Positions 1 to 10,385 of a stretch of DNA of 64,000 nucleotides are shown here, in pieces (positions within the stretch are counted from its first letter, which is position 1; every line of letters starts with the position of its first letter). The stretch comes from Brassica napus. Lineage: Eukaryota; Streptophyta; Magnoliopsida; Brassicales; Brassicaceae. The stretch lies in NCBI RefSeq assembly GCF_020379485.1, contig NW_026014658.1, positions 1-64,000 on the forward strand. The letters run 5' to 3'. The translations under genes and the position numbers were made by a program. The notes below the pieces were generated by a model, which saw only the letters and a list, made by a program, of their open reading frames with translations, ran no database searches and was not told the DNA's origin.

Positions 1-235
1 TGCTCGGTCGCTACATAGCGAACTGACGCGAGCCAAAGCTCGGTCGCTACGTAGCGACCGAGCGCTGGTCCGCTCGGTCGCTACGTAGCGACCTAGCGCT
101 CATCCCGCTTGGTCGCTACGAGCGGACGGGCTCGAGCCAAAGCTTGGTCTCTACGTAGCGACCGAGTTCAAGCCAAACTCAGTCGCTACGTAGCGAGCGG
201 GTCTGAGCCAAAGTTCGGTCGTTGCATAGCGATCG
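1..235 (+). repeat. Tandem palindromic repeats in the 5' LTR
   Basis: Several copies of a roughly 40-50-bp unit are built around a near-perfect 26-bp palindrome centred on TACGTA, with arms GCTCGGTCGC. Units are separated by short spacers such as GAGCCAAAGC and vary in sequence. The same array is in the 3' LTR (22650-23115) with a different number of units. Confidence 0.85.
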
Positions 236-615
236 AGTCTTCCGAACATCGATACAACACCAGTCCATGCATTCTCGTCAAACCTTCAAATGCCATCTCC
301 CGAAGACCGTAGCAAGCTCAGTCCATGCTTTATGCTATTCTAAAGAACTCATAGTAAACGTGTCGAGTCGGAAGACGGCCCAAAGGGACCTAAAACACGA
401 CTCGAGGCCCATCCTATGATTTCTTAACCAAAAGCCCGTAAACCAGAGCACGGTTTATGCTTGGTCCACAAGGAAGGATAAATGTCAAGTGTCCGCGGAT
501 AAATACGGAAGTTTTGAAAATAATTGTGAAGATCGGGAAAATGGAATATCTCCATTTTTATGCTATGACGGCTTAAAGGCAGAAGAGTAAAAGCGTAAAC
601 CTACCTTGGAGCTAG

Positions 616-623
616 TATATAAG
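616..623 (+). promoter_or_regulatory. TATA-like box of the Tat LTR
   Basis: TATATAAG lies about 380 bp before the LTR end and is repeated at 23549-23556 in the 3' LTR. Position and motif fit the U3/R promoter of an LTR. Confidence 0.5.
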
Positions 624-1000
624 GAGTCCTGCGCGAGGAGCATGGAGGAGAACTTTTTCAGAGCAAACTTAGCACTTAGAGCAATTTAGGCATTTTCCGT
701 TTTTATTATTCGAGCTGCGACTCAATTAGGTTTAGCCGTCTTAGGGCTGCTAGAACTAGGAATCTCGCCGACAGCTCTCGAGCCCAGGCCTATACCTTGT
801 TGTAAACGCTCATACGCAAATTCGGAATAAGATCTTCTTTGCTCTCTTCTTCGATTTCTTATACTTTATCGTTGTTATTCTCGTGTTCTGATTGCTTGAC
901 GTCTGGTAATTAGCAGATATCCGGGTCCTCTGGGAAATTAGGGTTTTCCTAGTTTCCTTATTTAAACGGAAATCGACAGTGCGAATTTCAGTCTCCACAG

Positions 1001-1015
1001 TTTGGCGCTAGGAGG
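1001..1015 (+). other. Primer-binding site of the Tat-like element
   Basis: TTTGGCGCTAGGAGG starts one base after the LTR end. TTTGGCGC-type primer sites are usual for Tat/Ogre elements. I cannot name the tRNA with certainty. Confidence 0.6.
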
Positions 1016-1067
1016 GGGGGAGTACGGATCAATCTAACCCGCAAAGCCACATCACGATCAATCAGAC

Positions 1068-2957
1068 ATGTCAACTAACGACGCGGATAACGTGCAGACT
1101 CCCCTTAACGACGGTGGTAGCGGCACGATCCCCACACTCCAGCAGCAGACGTATCCGCGGCCAACGCACAAGCCAACGCCGCGACGCTCGAGGAGTTTAA
1201 AAAGATGTTCGCCACCTATGAGAAAAGGTCGGAAGAACAGGATAAGCTCGTGAATACCTTGACCAAACAGGTTGAAACCTTAACGGCAAGGACCCAAGCA
1301 ATCCATCCCCGCGGAACCACCAAAATCCGCGGGAAGAGGCTCAACTTCGCTACCCCACTCGACAGATCAGGAGTCGCGCGGGAATGACCTTCCGGTCAAA
1401 CCCTAGCGAGAAATCTCCCATCGAAAGGGGAACCCTGAAAGTCTTCCGCCCCTGCAAAGGACTCGAGGATAATGAAGCCGAACGCATTGACCTGGATCCT
1501 AGCGATGTCTCCAACGACACCGACGAGGACGTCGACAGACATCCAAGAAGGACCAGGAGCCGATCTGCTCGGGAAGGCTCCCCATTCGAAAAACCAATGA
1601 CGGAAGAAGAAGAAGAAATCGCCTATTGAAACGAACAAGAGGAGCTGGCTGAAAGGCAAACCGAGCTCACTCGCAGTAAACGCCGACAGGCTCGGAAATC
1701 TACTGACGAGACATCGGATATCCGCGATCTTCGCGACTACATCACCAAGACTTCGGCAGAAGTGAGGGCCGTAAAGTCTCAAATCCATCATGCTACTAGT
1801 GCTGTCCCCGAAATCGATCGACTGGTGGAAGGAGCTCGGAAGACCCCATTTACCAGTCGCATTTCGGACATGAGGGTGTCTGATCCGGGAAAAATCAAAG
1901 TACCAAGTACGATGGTACAGCCGATCCAAAAGCGCACCTTCAGGCTTTCCACATCGCGATGGGAAGAGCTAGACTGAAGGACGGCGGAAAGGATCCCGGC
2001 TACTACCGCCTGTTCGTTGAAAACCTGGAAGGAGCAGCACTTGAATGGTTCGCACGCCTTCATCGTAATACCATCGGGAGTTTCCGACAGCTTGCATCGG
2101 AATTTCTCAAACAATACTCTGTATTCATCGACAGAGAAACTTCCGATGTTGACCTCTGGAGTCTCTCCCAGAGGGAAGACGAACCCCTCCGCGAGTTTAT
2201 CAGTCGGTTCAACCTGATAATGTCAAGGGTCAGCGGGATAAGCGACAAAGTGGCCATCGACGCGCTGAGAAAGACGCTCTGGTACAAGTCGAAATTCAGA
2301 AAGTGGATAACTCTCGACAAACCGCGAACGATCCAGGATGCCCTCCACAAAGCAACGGACTACATCATAGTCGAGGAAGAAACTAAAGTCTTATCGCAAA
2401 AACATAAGTCGGCAAGACCATCTTCGAAGGACGTGGATCCAAAAGGGAGAAAGAAGAACTCTCGTAACGACAAATACGTTCATCACGAGGGGGAAGATCT
2501 CCAAGGGGCGCATAATTACGCGATCAATTCGGATCAAGGCCGAACCACGGGCAACACGTGGACTCGCAATCAAGGGTATGACGAAAACACCTTCTGCGAG
2601 TTCCACCAGTCCCGAGGACACTCCACGACCAACTGCCAAGTCTTGGGAGCAAGACTGGCCGCGAAGCTACTCGCTGGAGAGCTCTCGGAAGTAACTAGCG
2701 TCAAGGATCTCATCCTTGATTCTGATCGCCCTCCAAAGATGGACAGGAATCCGCCCGCTGAAAAATCCCCTCAACGAAACCAGCCTGGAGATAAACGCGG
2801 TAGGAGGCCGGACGACAAGGGGAACGATAACAATCATCGCAGAGTCAACATGATCATCGAAGGATCACAATACTGCGGCGATACTGTGTCGGCCATCAAG
2901 GCTTACCAACATAAGGCAGAGTCGAGTGCAAATTGGCCTACATGGTCTCCTCCCTGA
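1068..2957 (+). pseudogene. Tat-type gag, broken by frameshifts and a stop
   Basis: Gag packages retroelement RNA into particles. A first ATG lies at 1068 (MSTNDADNV...). The frame then shifts near 1150, again near 1380 and near 1920-1950. A TGA stop interrupts the acidic segment at 1627-1629. The last and longest piece (1959-2957) holds the typical retrotransposon gag region ([11 protein letters not shown]..., [32 protein letters not shown]) and a knuckle-like C-x2-H-x4-H-x4-C stretch ([14 protein letters not shown], about 2597-2638). A coiled-coil-like piece at about 1205-1290 ([17 protein letters not shown]) precedes it. The order of pieces is collinear with a Tat gag, so this is one decayed gene. 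Confidence 0.8.
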
Positions 2958-2959
2958 GA

Positions 2960-3530
2960 TGGCCAAAATTGCTCGATCACCTTCACAAAGGAAGAAGCCG
3001 GCGGCATCAATCAACCTCACTGCGACCCGCTCGTCATAGATCTCGTCATATGAGATTTAGAAGTCGGAAGGGTACTCGTCGACATGGGAAGCACGGTCAA
3101 CGTAATCTTCCGCGACACTCTCAAGCGGATGAGCATCGAACTCGGAGAAGTAATTCCGACACCAAAACCACTCACGGGTTTTTCAGGCGAAGTATCGATG
3201 ACTCTTGGATCGATCCAGTTGCCAGTCATGGCCAAGGAGATCACGAAAATCATCGAGTTCGCGGTAGTCGATCATCCCGCTATCTACAACGTGATCATGG
3301 GAACCCCATTGCTCAACGCCATGCAGGCAGTTCCGTCGACCTACCACCTGGGTCTCAAATTCCCAACCACAAGCGGAGTCGCGGCTATCTGGGGATGCCA
3401 AAAACAGTCGCGGCTATGCTTCCTCGCAGAGCACAAGTTAAGGCAAATCACGACTTCTGCAGCTGCAAACGGCAAGCGCACGAAGATAGATCGATCTTCG
3501 GCCAAAAACGCCCAAGGAAAGACGAATTAA
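2960..3530 (+). pseudogene. Retroviral-type aspartic protease remnant of the Tat-like element
   Basis: Downstream of gag a frame carries a protease-like core. At 3075-3100 it reads [13 protein letters not shown], where D-T/S-G is expected, so the catalytic triad is changed to D-M-G. It is followed by [10 protein letters not shown] and by [20 protein letters not shown], the ILG-type and flap-side motifs of Tat proteases. A stop codon lies upstream of the D-M-G motif. The protein would end at 3530. No reverse transcriptase follows, so the pol gene is cut after protease. The altered active site suggests it is inactive. Confidence 0.72.
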
Positions 3531-3689
3531 AATCATCTGCCGACGCAAACGCATCGGACGTCGAAACTCAACACGAGTTCGAAGTCCACGCTACAACTCA
3601 ACCGGAACATCCGGAAAATAGCGTTAACCCAGCCACGATCGACATGGTCAAGGCGGACATCGCGACATCTACCGCCGAGTAAAAACACT

Positions 3690-4830
3690 CACGGCATGAA
3701 ACAGAACTACGAGATGGCTTGATCTACGTAGGCAGCTCATCAAAAGACGAGTTCAGCTATCCCCCTCTCTAAAAAGGGGGGGGGGAGTGGGTGCGTATAC
3801 TCGTATACTCCCACTTAGAAAAATCTTCATCATTATAATCGAGTTTTTAGAAACTTCAAAAACTTTTACTGCAATATACGTTGCTCCGCTTTATCGAAAA
3901 ACGTTTACGAGTCAGTTAAACACAAGAAACTTTCAGGACACGCCTGGAAACATTAAGACTCTTGTCTACGGCCTCATCCGGCCCAAAATTCGTAAAATTA
4001 TCATCTTTCAAACATTCAAAGATACATGTATAATCTTCGAAACAACTGCGAGACGTCGCAAAGTTAAAATTCGAAGATAATACGAACAAATTGTCCGAAC
4101 GCGACCACCAAAAACCTTACACCCCGTTCGTCGATTGGCCCCGACGAACACGCCAGCCGTCTTAAACAAACGCAATTCGATCATTCTTTTGATCTTCAAA
4201 AACGTCCAACACAAGGACGAAAGCGCGCTACAACAAAAATCCGAAATTTTGGTCCAGCGCTTCCAGTTAACTCTGAGAAGATGCTCGATTCGTACCATAC
4301 AAGTCATATAAGCCGAGAACCTATCGCAGACTTTAATCGGTACGAGTCAGGAAGAAATCGCAACAGGAAAACGATAGCCGGCTAGTCACCGCACAAACCT
4401 TAACCGAAAGTAAACCTAGGTCTTGCCCTAAACCCAACGCTCTGGTCTCAAACATCTCAAGACATGATATCTAAAAGATACGAGATCCTAAAACCATGTC
4501 TCTCCGTTCGCATCTCGATGTTCCCGAAAATCGTAAAGATAGGTAATTTTTTACGAGAATCACGAACGAACTAACAGATCGAACGTCTAATCGGAATTAA
4601 ATGCGAGACGACAACTCATATTTACTTTGACCCTATTCAGGAAAATTTGAAACGGAACATTCATCATATAAATAACCCCGTAAAGCGGTAAGGGGATTCA
4701 AAGCCACCAACGGCCAGTCCCGATAAACAATAAAAATGGCCAAAATAGGCCCATACAAATCTCTCGGCCACACTCGGCCACAGACATAAAATACAAAGAC
4801 GAGCATCTTTCTTTCGATAACTACTCCACC
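3690..4830 (+). other. Non-coding stretch of the Tat-like element
   Basis: About 1.1 kb between the protease remnant and the antisense ORF. I see no ORF with a recognisable product. Near its left end are a run of A then ten G (about 3772-3787) and an imperfect inverted repeat. Confidence 0.5.
3771..3817 (+). other. Purine/G run followed by an inverted repeat
   Basis: AAAAAGGGGGGGGGGAG is followed by AGTGGG..GTATAC, TC, then GTATAC..CCCACT, which can fold as a hairpin with a 2-base loop and some mismatches. It may be a relic of an internal polypurine tract or an RNA structure. Function unknown. Confidence 0.45.
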
Positions 4831-4832
4831 TC

Positions 4833-5985
4833 TCATAATCCAAAGTCAAAGTCCCCGGACAACGAAGCACCGAACGCATCCGCGGGACGATCCACTTCCT
4901 CGCCACCGTCAGGAAACCCGGTCGGAACCTCCTCGGTATCAGGGGAAACCGGGATGGAATCCCAGAACCCTTGAATCCGCTCATCGATCGAAGGGATGAG
5001 CGCCTCAGCGTGGGCACGTTCGTTCATGCCGCTCTTCATCAAGCTCATTTCCTCCTGGAACACATAGTCATCGGCTTGCGTCCTCCAAAGACTTTCGACT
5101 GAACCGCGGCACTCACGGAAATCACCCACCGAGGTAAAGGCGTTCTTGAGGTTCCCATACTCATCCTGGAATTGAGAGGCACGAGTCTTCATCACCTCGA
5201 CGATTTCTCGTTTGCCTTTCCTTTCCGCCTTACGGACAGCCCGCGCATGATCACGAGTAAGTTGCGCTTCTCGCTCCAACATCTCGCCTTGCACGCAAGC
5301 GAGATCTCGTTCCGCTTTCTCCGCTTTAAAACGATAGACCATTGCCTCCCTATGGCTCGCTTCAATGGCCGAGCCAAGCAAGTTGAGGCCCTGCGAAACC
5401 AGTTAACGCATTGTAAGCATAAAAGGATCCTAGGCGATCACAAATATTTTCGAAAAAATCATACCCCATTGATGATTCGGGACCCTTCCGCGATGACTTT
5501 CGGCCTTGCCGACTCTTTCGCAGGTGGAGGAGCATCAAAACCCGGTGGCAGACCAGCAAAGAAATCATCGAAATCCGGAATAGGGACCTCGCTCGAGCCA
5601 CTCCCGTCGCCATAAGCAAGGTTCGGATCCCATCCTGGAAGCATAGAATCATCCATCAAAAATTCTATGTCACCAAGGTCGATATCCTTTCCCTTCCAAG
5701 AGCTCGACTCCGGCATAGCTGCTGGAGCTACAACGGGATCCTGGTCGTCAGGTTCGGAGTCGCTTCCCGCGTCTGCAACCGAGTCAGGACCAGGATGCAC
5801 GAACCTCAGTGCCTTCCGAATCCTCTTCGGCGTAAAGGAAGTCCAAAAGAAGGGACCATTCCTAAGAAGATCCCTCACCGCAATGATGTCCTCGGGGAAC
5901 GGAGCAAGAGGATTGATGAAAGGATGATCGTTCGGTAACCTCCGGAACAGTGAAATGCAACTCTCTTCGACAGACGCAGCGTCTA
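4833..5985 (-). pseudogene. Antisense ORF of the Tat-like element, C-terminal part
   Basis: This is the downstream half of a minus-strand gene split by the CACTA insertion at 5986-5989. The 5459-5878 frame reads [15 protein letters not shown]... and is acidic and proline-rich ([21 protein letters not shown]). After a frame change near 5380-5460, the 4833-5381 frame holds a charged, coiled-coil-like stretch ([27 protein letters not shown]) and an acidic tail ending DFDFGL at 4833. The upstream half is at 21584-22196. Such antisense ORFs are known in Tat/Ogre elements, and their role is unknown. The internal frame change and the transposon make it a pseudogene here. Confidence 0.7.
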
Positions 5986-5988
5986 TAC
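5986..5988. repeat. Target-site duplication TAC, left
   Basis: The triplet TAC precedes the CACTA end at 5989 and is repeated at 21581-21583 after the right end, the 3-bp duplication expected for CACTA transposons. Confidence 0.85.
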
Positions 5989-6310
5989 CACTACAAGAAA
6001 GAAAGTCTTTTCTGACCGAGCTTCCGACCGATATTTTTTTGGTCGGAAATTTCCGACATGGTCAGAAATTTCCGACGGCTACAAAGTCGACAGAAAACGG
6101 TCAGAAATTTCCGACCGTTTTCCGACGAAAATAATTTAAAATATTATCCGTCCGAAATCTGTCGGAAATCTGTCGGAAATTTCCGACCGAACGTTGTCGT
6201 CGGATATCGGTCAGAAATTTCCAACGGATTTCTAACCAAATTCGAACGTTTTTATAGCCTTTGGAAATCGGTCAGAAACGGTCAAAAGTGGTCAGAAATG
6301 TTACTTTAAA
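5989..6310 (+). repeat. Left terminal and subterminal repeats of the CACTA element
   Basis: The terminal 12 bp CACTACAAGAAA are followed by about ten direct and inverted copies of a motif close to GGTCAGAAATTTCCGACC. In En/Spm elements such subterminal repeats bind the TnpA protein during excision. Confidence 0.85.
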
Positions 6311-6376
6311 TATCACGACGCCGGTCCTGGCTCATTCACAGATTCATCTCTAAAAAACAATTCTCTACAATACAAA

Positions 6377-9300
6377 ATGTCTTCCTCAAATCATAATGAA
6401 TATTTTAGGTCTTGGATGGTCACAATCATCAAGATCCATCTACTGGACTTTTGACAGAAGAATTTGCGGAAGGTCTTCAACAATTCATGTCATTTGCGTC
6501 AAACCAGCCGAGGACTTTGGAAACGGGTAAGATGTACTGTCCTTGTCCAATTTGTCAAAATCGTAGATTTGGTACAGTTAGTGGTGTATGGAAGCACTTA
6601 TATAGTAGAGGATTTATGGCGGGTTATAAAGTTTGGTATTCGCATGGTGAAACTGATTCTATGGTGAATTTCGGTAGTGCTAGTGAAGAAAATAACATGG
6701 GGGGGGGGGGGGGTTAGGAGAACAACAAGGTGGCTTAGATGAACATATAGGAACTGTTCAAATGGTTAAAGATAGGTATAGAGTAGAGGAACCAAACTTT
6801 GAAGCGCAGAAATTTTATGATATGTTAGATGCAGCAAAACAACCGTTATATGATGGTTGTAGAGATGGTATTTCACCTCTTTCAGCTGCAACAAGGATGA
6901 TGTCTATTAAAACAGATTATAACTTAAGCGAAGATTGTGTTGATGCGATAGCTGGTTTTGTGAAAGATATATTGCCGGAAGATAACCTTTCACCAGCTAC
7001 CTATTATGAGATACAAAACTTAGTTTCAGGGTTGGGTTTGCCCTATCAAATGATAGATGTTTGCATCGACAACTGTATGCTATACTGGAGAAGGGATGTT
7101 GATCGTACTAGTTGTCGATTTTGTCACAAACCACGGTTTCAAAAAACAAGTCGAAAGACTAAAATCCCATATAAGAGAATGTGGTACTTGCCAATAACAG
7201 ACCGACTAAAGAGGTTATACCAATCCAAACATACCGCCGATGCTATGAGATGGCATGGTGAACACAACAGCAACGGAGAAATTGCTCATCCATCAGACGC
7301 AACATTTTCAGTCAGTGTATCCTAGTTTTGCATCTGAGAGAAGAAATGTTTACCTTGGATTAAGTACGGATGGATTCAACCCGTTCGGAAGCCATGGGAG
7401 ACAATATTCTCTTTGGCCAGTTATTGTAACACCATACAATTTACCTCCATCATTGTGCATGAAACGAGAGTTTCTCTTTCTCACAATTCTAGTTCCTGGT
7501 CCTGCACATCCTAAAAGATCCCTTGATGTCTATTTGCAACCATTGATTCATGAGTTGAAAATGCTATGGGCCGAAGGAGTTGAAGTGTATGATATATCTG
7601 CTAGGCAGAATTTTATAATGCGTGCAGTGCTTATGTGGACCATAAGTGACTTTCCCGCATACGGAATGTTATCTGGATGGACAACACATGGAAGATTAGC
7701 GTGTCCCTACTGTCAAGATAACACAGATGCGTTTCAACTGAAGAATGGAAGGAAGACATGTTGGTTTGATTGTCATAGACGATATCTACCCCATGACCAT
7801 CCGTATCGAAAAAGCACCACTTTGTTTACTAAGAACAAAAAGGTGTTTGATGGTCCGCCACCAGAAATAGATGGAAAATCTATCCTGACTCAACTCAGAG
7901 ATTTTGGTGTGGAATCGACAGCTAAATGTGGGGGAAATGGGCATGATCCAGTTTATGGATATGGCGAACATCACAACTGGCACAAGAAAAGTATTTTTTG
8001 GAAGTTGCCGTATTGGGAGAACCATCTACTTAGGCATAATTTAGATGTGATGCATATAGAGAAGAATATATTTGACAACATCATGAATACCATTCTCAAT
8101 GTCAAGGAAAAGACGAAAGACAACCTGAAGTCCAGATTAGACTTGCCAGATATATGTGCCCGGGAATCTCTTCACGTGGATGGGAGAGGAAGACTTCCAA
8201 TGCCTATTTATCGGTTAGATGCAGCTGCAAAGCAAGAGTTCTTCGACTGGATTATAGATAGCGTCAAATTCCCAGATGGATATGCGTCAAATCTAAGGAA
8301 CTGTGTTAATCGCGAAGAAGGAAAGTTTTCTGGTTTGAAAAGTCATGATTGTCATGTCATGATGCAGCGTCTTCTCCCATTTTGCTTCGCTGGTCTTCTT
8401 CCAAAACATGTACATGAAGCAATAGCAGGTAAATTTAGTATTTAATAACTTCTTCACCTGTTACATAGTATCTTTTCATATCTAACATAATTTTTTCTTT
8501 GTTACAGGAATAGCAGCTTTCTTTCGAGATTTGTGCTCGAGATCATTAACAGCAGATGGAATTAGAAACTTGAAAGAAATGATTCCGATAATCCAATGCA
8601 ATCTCGAGAAGATTTTTCCACCTTCCTTTTTTGATGTTATGGAGCATCTTCCAATCCATCTCGCTCGAGAAGCAGAACTTGGGGGCCCGGTTCAATATCG
8701 ATGGATGTACCTGGTTGAGCGTTCTATGTATCATTTCAAGCAGAAAGTGAAAAATTTAAGCCGAGTTGAGGGTTCTATTGTTTCACAAAGCATCAATGAG
8801 GAAACATCCCAGTTCGCTGCTTACTATTTTGCCCCAGAAGTACAAACTAAAAGTCGAAAACCATCAAGACATGATGATGGAGGGCAGAGAACAGTTTATC
8901 CCGTCGAGGTGCCTACCATATTTTCCCAAATTGGTCGATTAAGTGGAAAAGGAAAAAGTAGAAGACTCACCGAACAAGAGCACATGCACTTACATAAGTA
9001 CATTTTAGCAAACTGCGAAGAAGTAATGACATACGAAAGGTAGTTATGTTTTAGTATGATATATTAAGAATCCTATTTTGTAAATAAATTTGTAACTAAT
9101 TATGATTTCAATGGCAGGATTTACATGGAGCAAATAAGGGGTGCATATCCTAATTACACTGAAGATCAGCTTTCTGCACTAAAAGAAAACGAGTTTGTAA
9201 ATTGGCTAAAATTCTATGTAAGTTTTTCAAATCTATTCTCTATTACTTCTGAATTTTTGATCTTTTGTACATGGTGCATTACTTAAATTTGTGACTACTA

Positions 9301-9980
9301 TGCAGGTAAGGTTTCTCTTGTCTAGAGGAGATCCTATTCAGCCATGGTTAGAGGAGTTGGCCCTTGGTCCCAAATTTGTTGCTGTGTCGTACCCGATGTA
9401 TTGCACGCGTGGATATGCTTTTAAGATTTTCAGCGAAAACACTACGCAGCCAACTATAAATCATGGTATATCTGCTAGATCTGGCGAAGTAATCTACTAT
9501 GGTATTTTGCGTGAGATATTGGAGATTCACTATCCGGGGATCCTTAATTTGAGGTGTGTTGCCTTCTTTGCTGATTGGTACAACCCGATCGTTGGATATG
9601 GTGTACGAATTGACGAGTTTGGAGTAACATCAGTTCATTCCAGAAGAAGTCTTGCAAACTATGATCCGTTCATTCTGGCTTCACAAGCTGATCAAGTAAC
9701 TTATATTCGGTATCCTCGTGTGAGGAATAAACAAGACCCTTGGGTCACCGTGACCCATATAACTCCACGGAGGAAATTGGAAGGAGTTTCGGATACGGCT
9801 GCGATGCAACAATCCTCGAGCAGTGCCATAGGTGATCTTCATGTTGATGGAAGCGAAATCGATCTTGTTGTTGATTTTACTGGTGTAGGTGACAACGAAG
9901 TATTCTCAGATTCGGAGTCGGAGAAAGAAGAATTCAACGAAGACTCGGTTTCTTCAGAATATTCATCTAATTCGGATTAA
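6377..9980 (+). pseudogene. TNP2/TnpD-like CACTA transposase, four or five exons, frameshifted
   Basis: The likely start is ATG 6377 (MSSSNHNEYFRSW). The product resembles the Transpos_assoc, Transposase_21, DUF4218 and DUF4216 series. Visible parts are a cysteine/histidine-rich N-terminal region (CPCPICQNRRFG, VWKHLYSRGF), the core with GLSTDGFNPFG, WTTHGRLACPYC and NLDVMHIEKNIFDNIM, then MEHLPIHLAREAELGGPVQYRW (DUF4218-like), and the last exon (9306-9980) with an acidic serine-rich tail. Introns fit GT..AG at about 8430-8508, 9042-9117 and 9219-9305. Breaks are a shift near 6410 that looks like loss of one GATG, a shift at a 15-G run (6699-6713), and a shift near 7300. It would cut and rejoin transposon ends in the nucleus if intact. 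Confidence 0.85.
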
Positions 9981-10300
9981 TTAAAACTTTTATAAGTTAG
10001 AAAGATATTATATATTTTGTAATGTTTAAGAGAAAATATTTTTTAGTAAGTCTGAGTACTTTTTAGAAATGTTTTTCATATGTTTTATTTTATTTTAATG
10101 AATGTTTCGAAGCGGATTTTTTTTTAAAAACAAAATCTTCAATATTTTTTAAAAACTTTTATAAGTTAGAAAGATATTATATATTTTGTAATATTTAAGA
10201 GAAAATATTTTTAGTAAGTTTGAGTACTTTTAAATAAAATATTTTTCATATGTTTTATTTTATTTTAATGAATGATTCAAAGCGGTTTTTTTTTTTTTTA
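9981..10300 (+). repeat. Tandem duplication of an AT-rich unit between the two CACTA genes
   Basis: A unit of about 145-155 bp starting AACTTTTATAAGTTAGAAAG occurs at about 9985 and again at about 10153, each ending in a T-rich run after AAGCGG. It lies downstream of the transposase stop and may hold its 3' UTR. There is no gene in it. Confidence 0.8.
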
Positions 10301-10307
10301 AATATTC

Positions 10308-10385
10308 AATTTCCGACGGATTTCTGACTGGCTTCGGTCGGAATGTTCTGACCGATTTCCAACCATTATGGCGGTCGGAAAGCAT
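10308..10385 (+). repeat. Internal copy of CACTA subterminal-type motifs
   Basis: TTCCGACGGATTTCTGAC, GGTCGGAA and TTCTGACCGATTTCC-type motifs match those at the transposon ends, but lie between the two genes, just upstream of the second gene's likely leader (pyrimidine-rich from 10420). Confidence 0.65.

Larger units (their letters stand above)
1..999 (+). repeat. 5' LTR of the Tat-like element (partial)
   Basis: From about 240 to 999 this matches 23119-23935 almost base for base, ending in ...CCACA followed by the primer-binding site. It lacks about 58 bp present in the 3' LTR near 23220-23280. Roughly the first 400 bp of the LTR lie left of the window. It contains a TATA-like box at 616-623. 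Confidence 0.88.

Noticed and set aside
1396..1929. 177-codon minus-strand ORF opposite gag
   Set aside because: It is the complement of the decayed gag region with no independent support.
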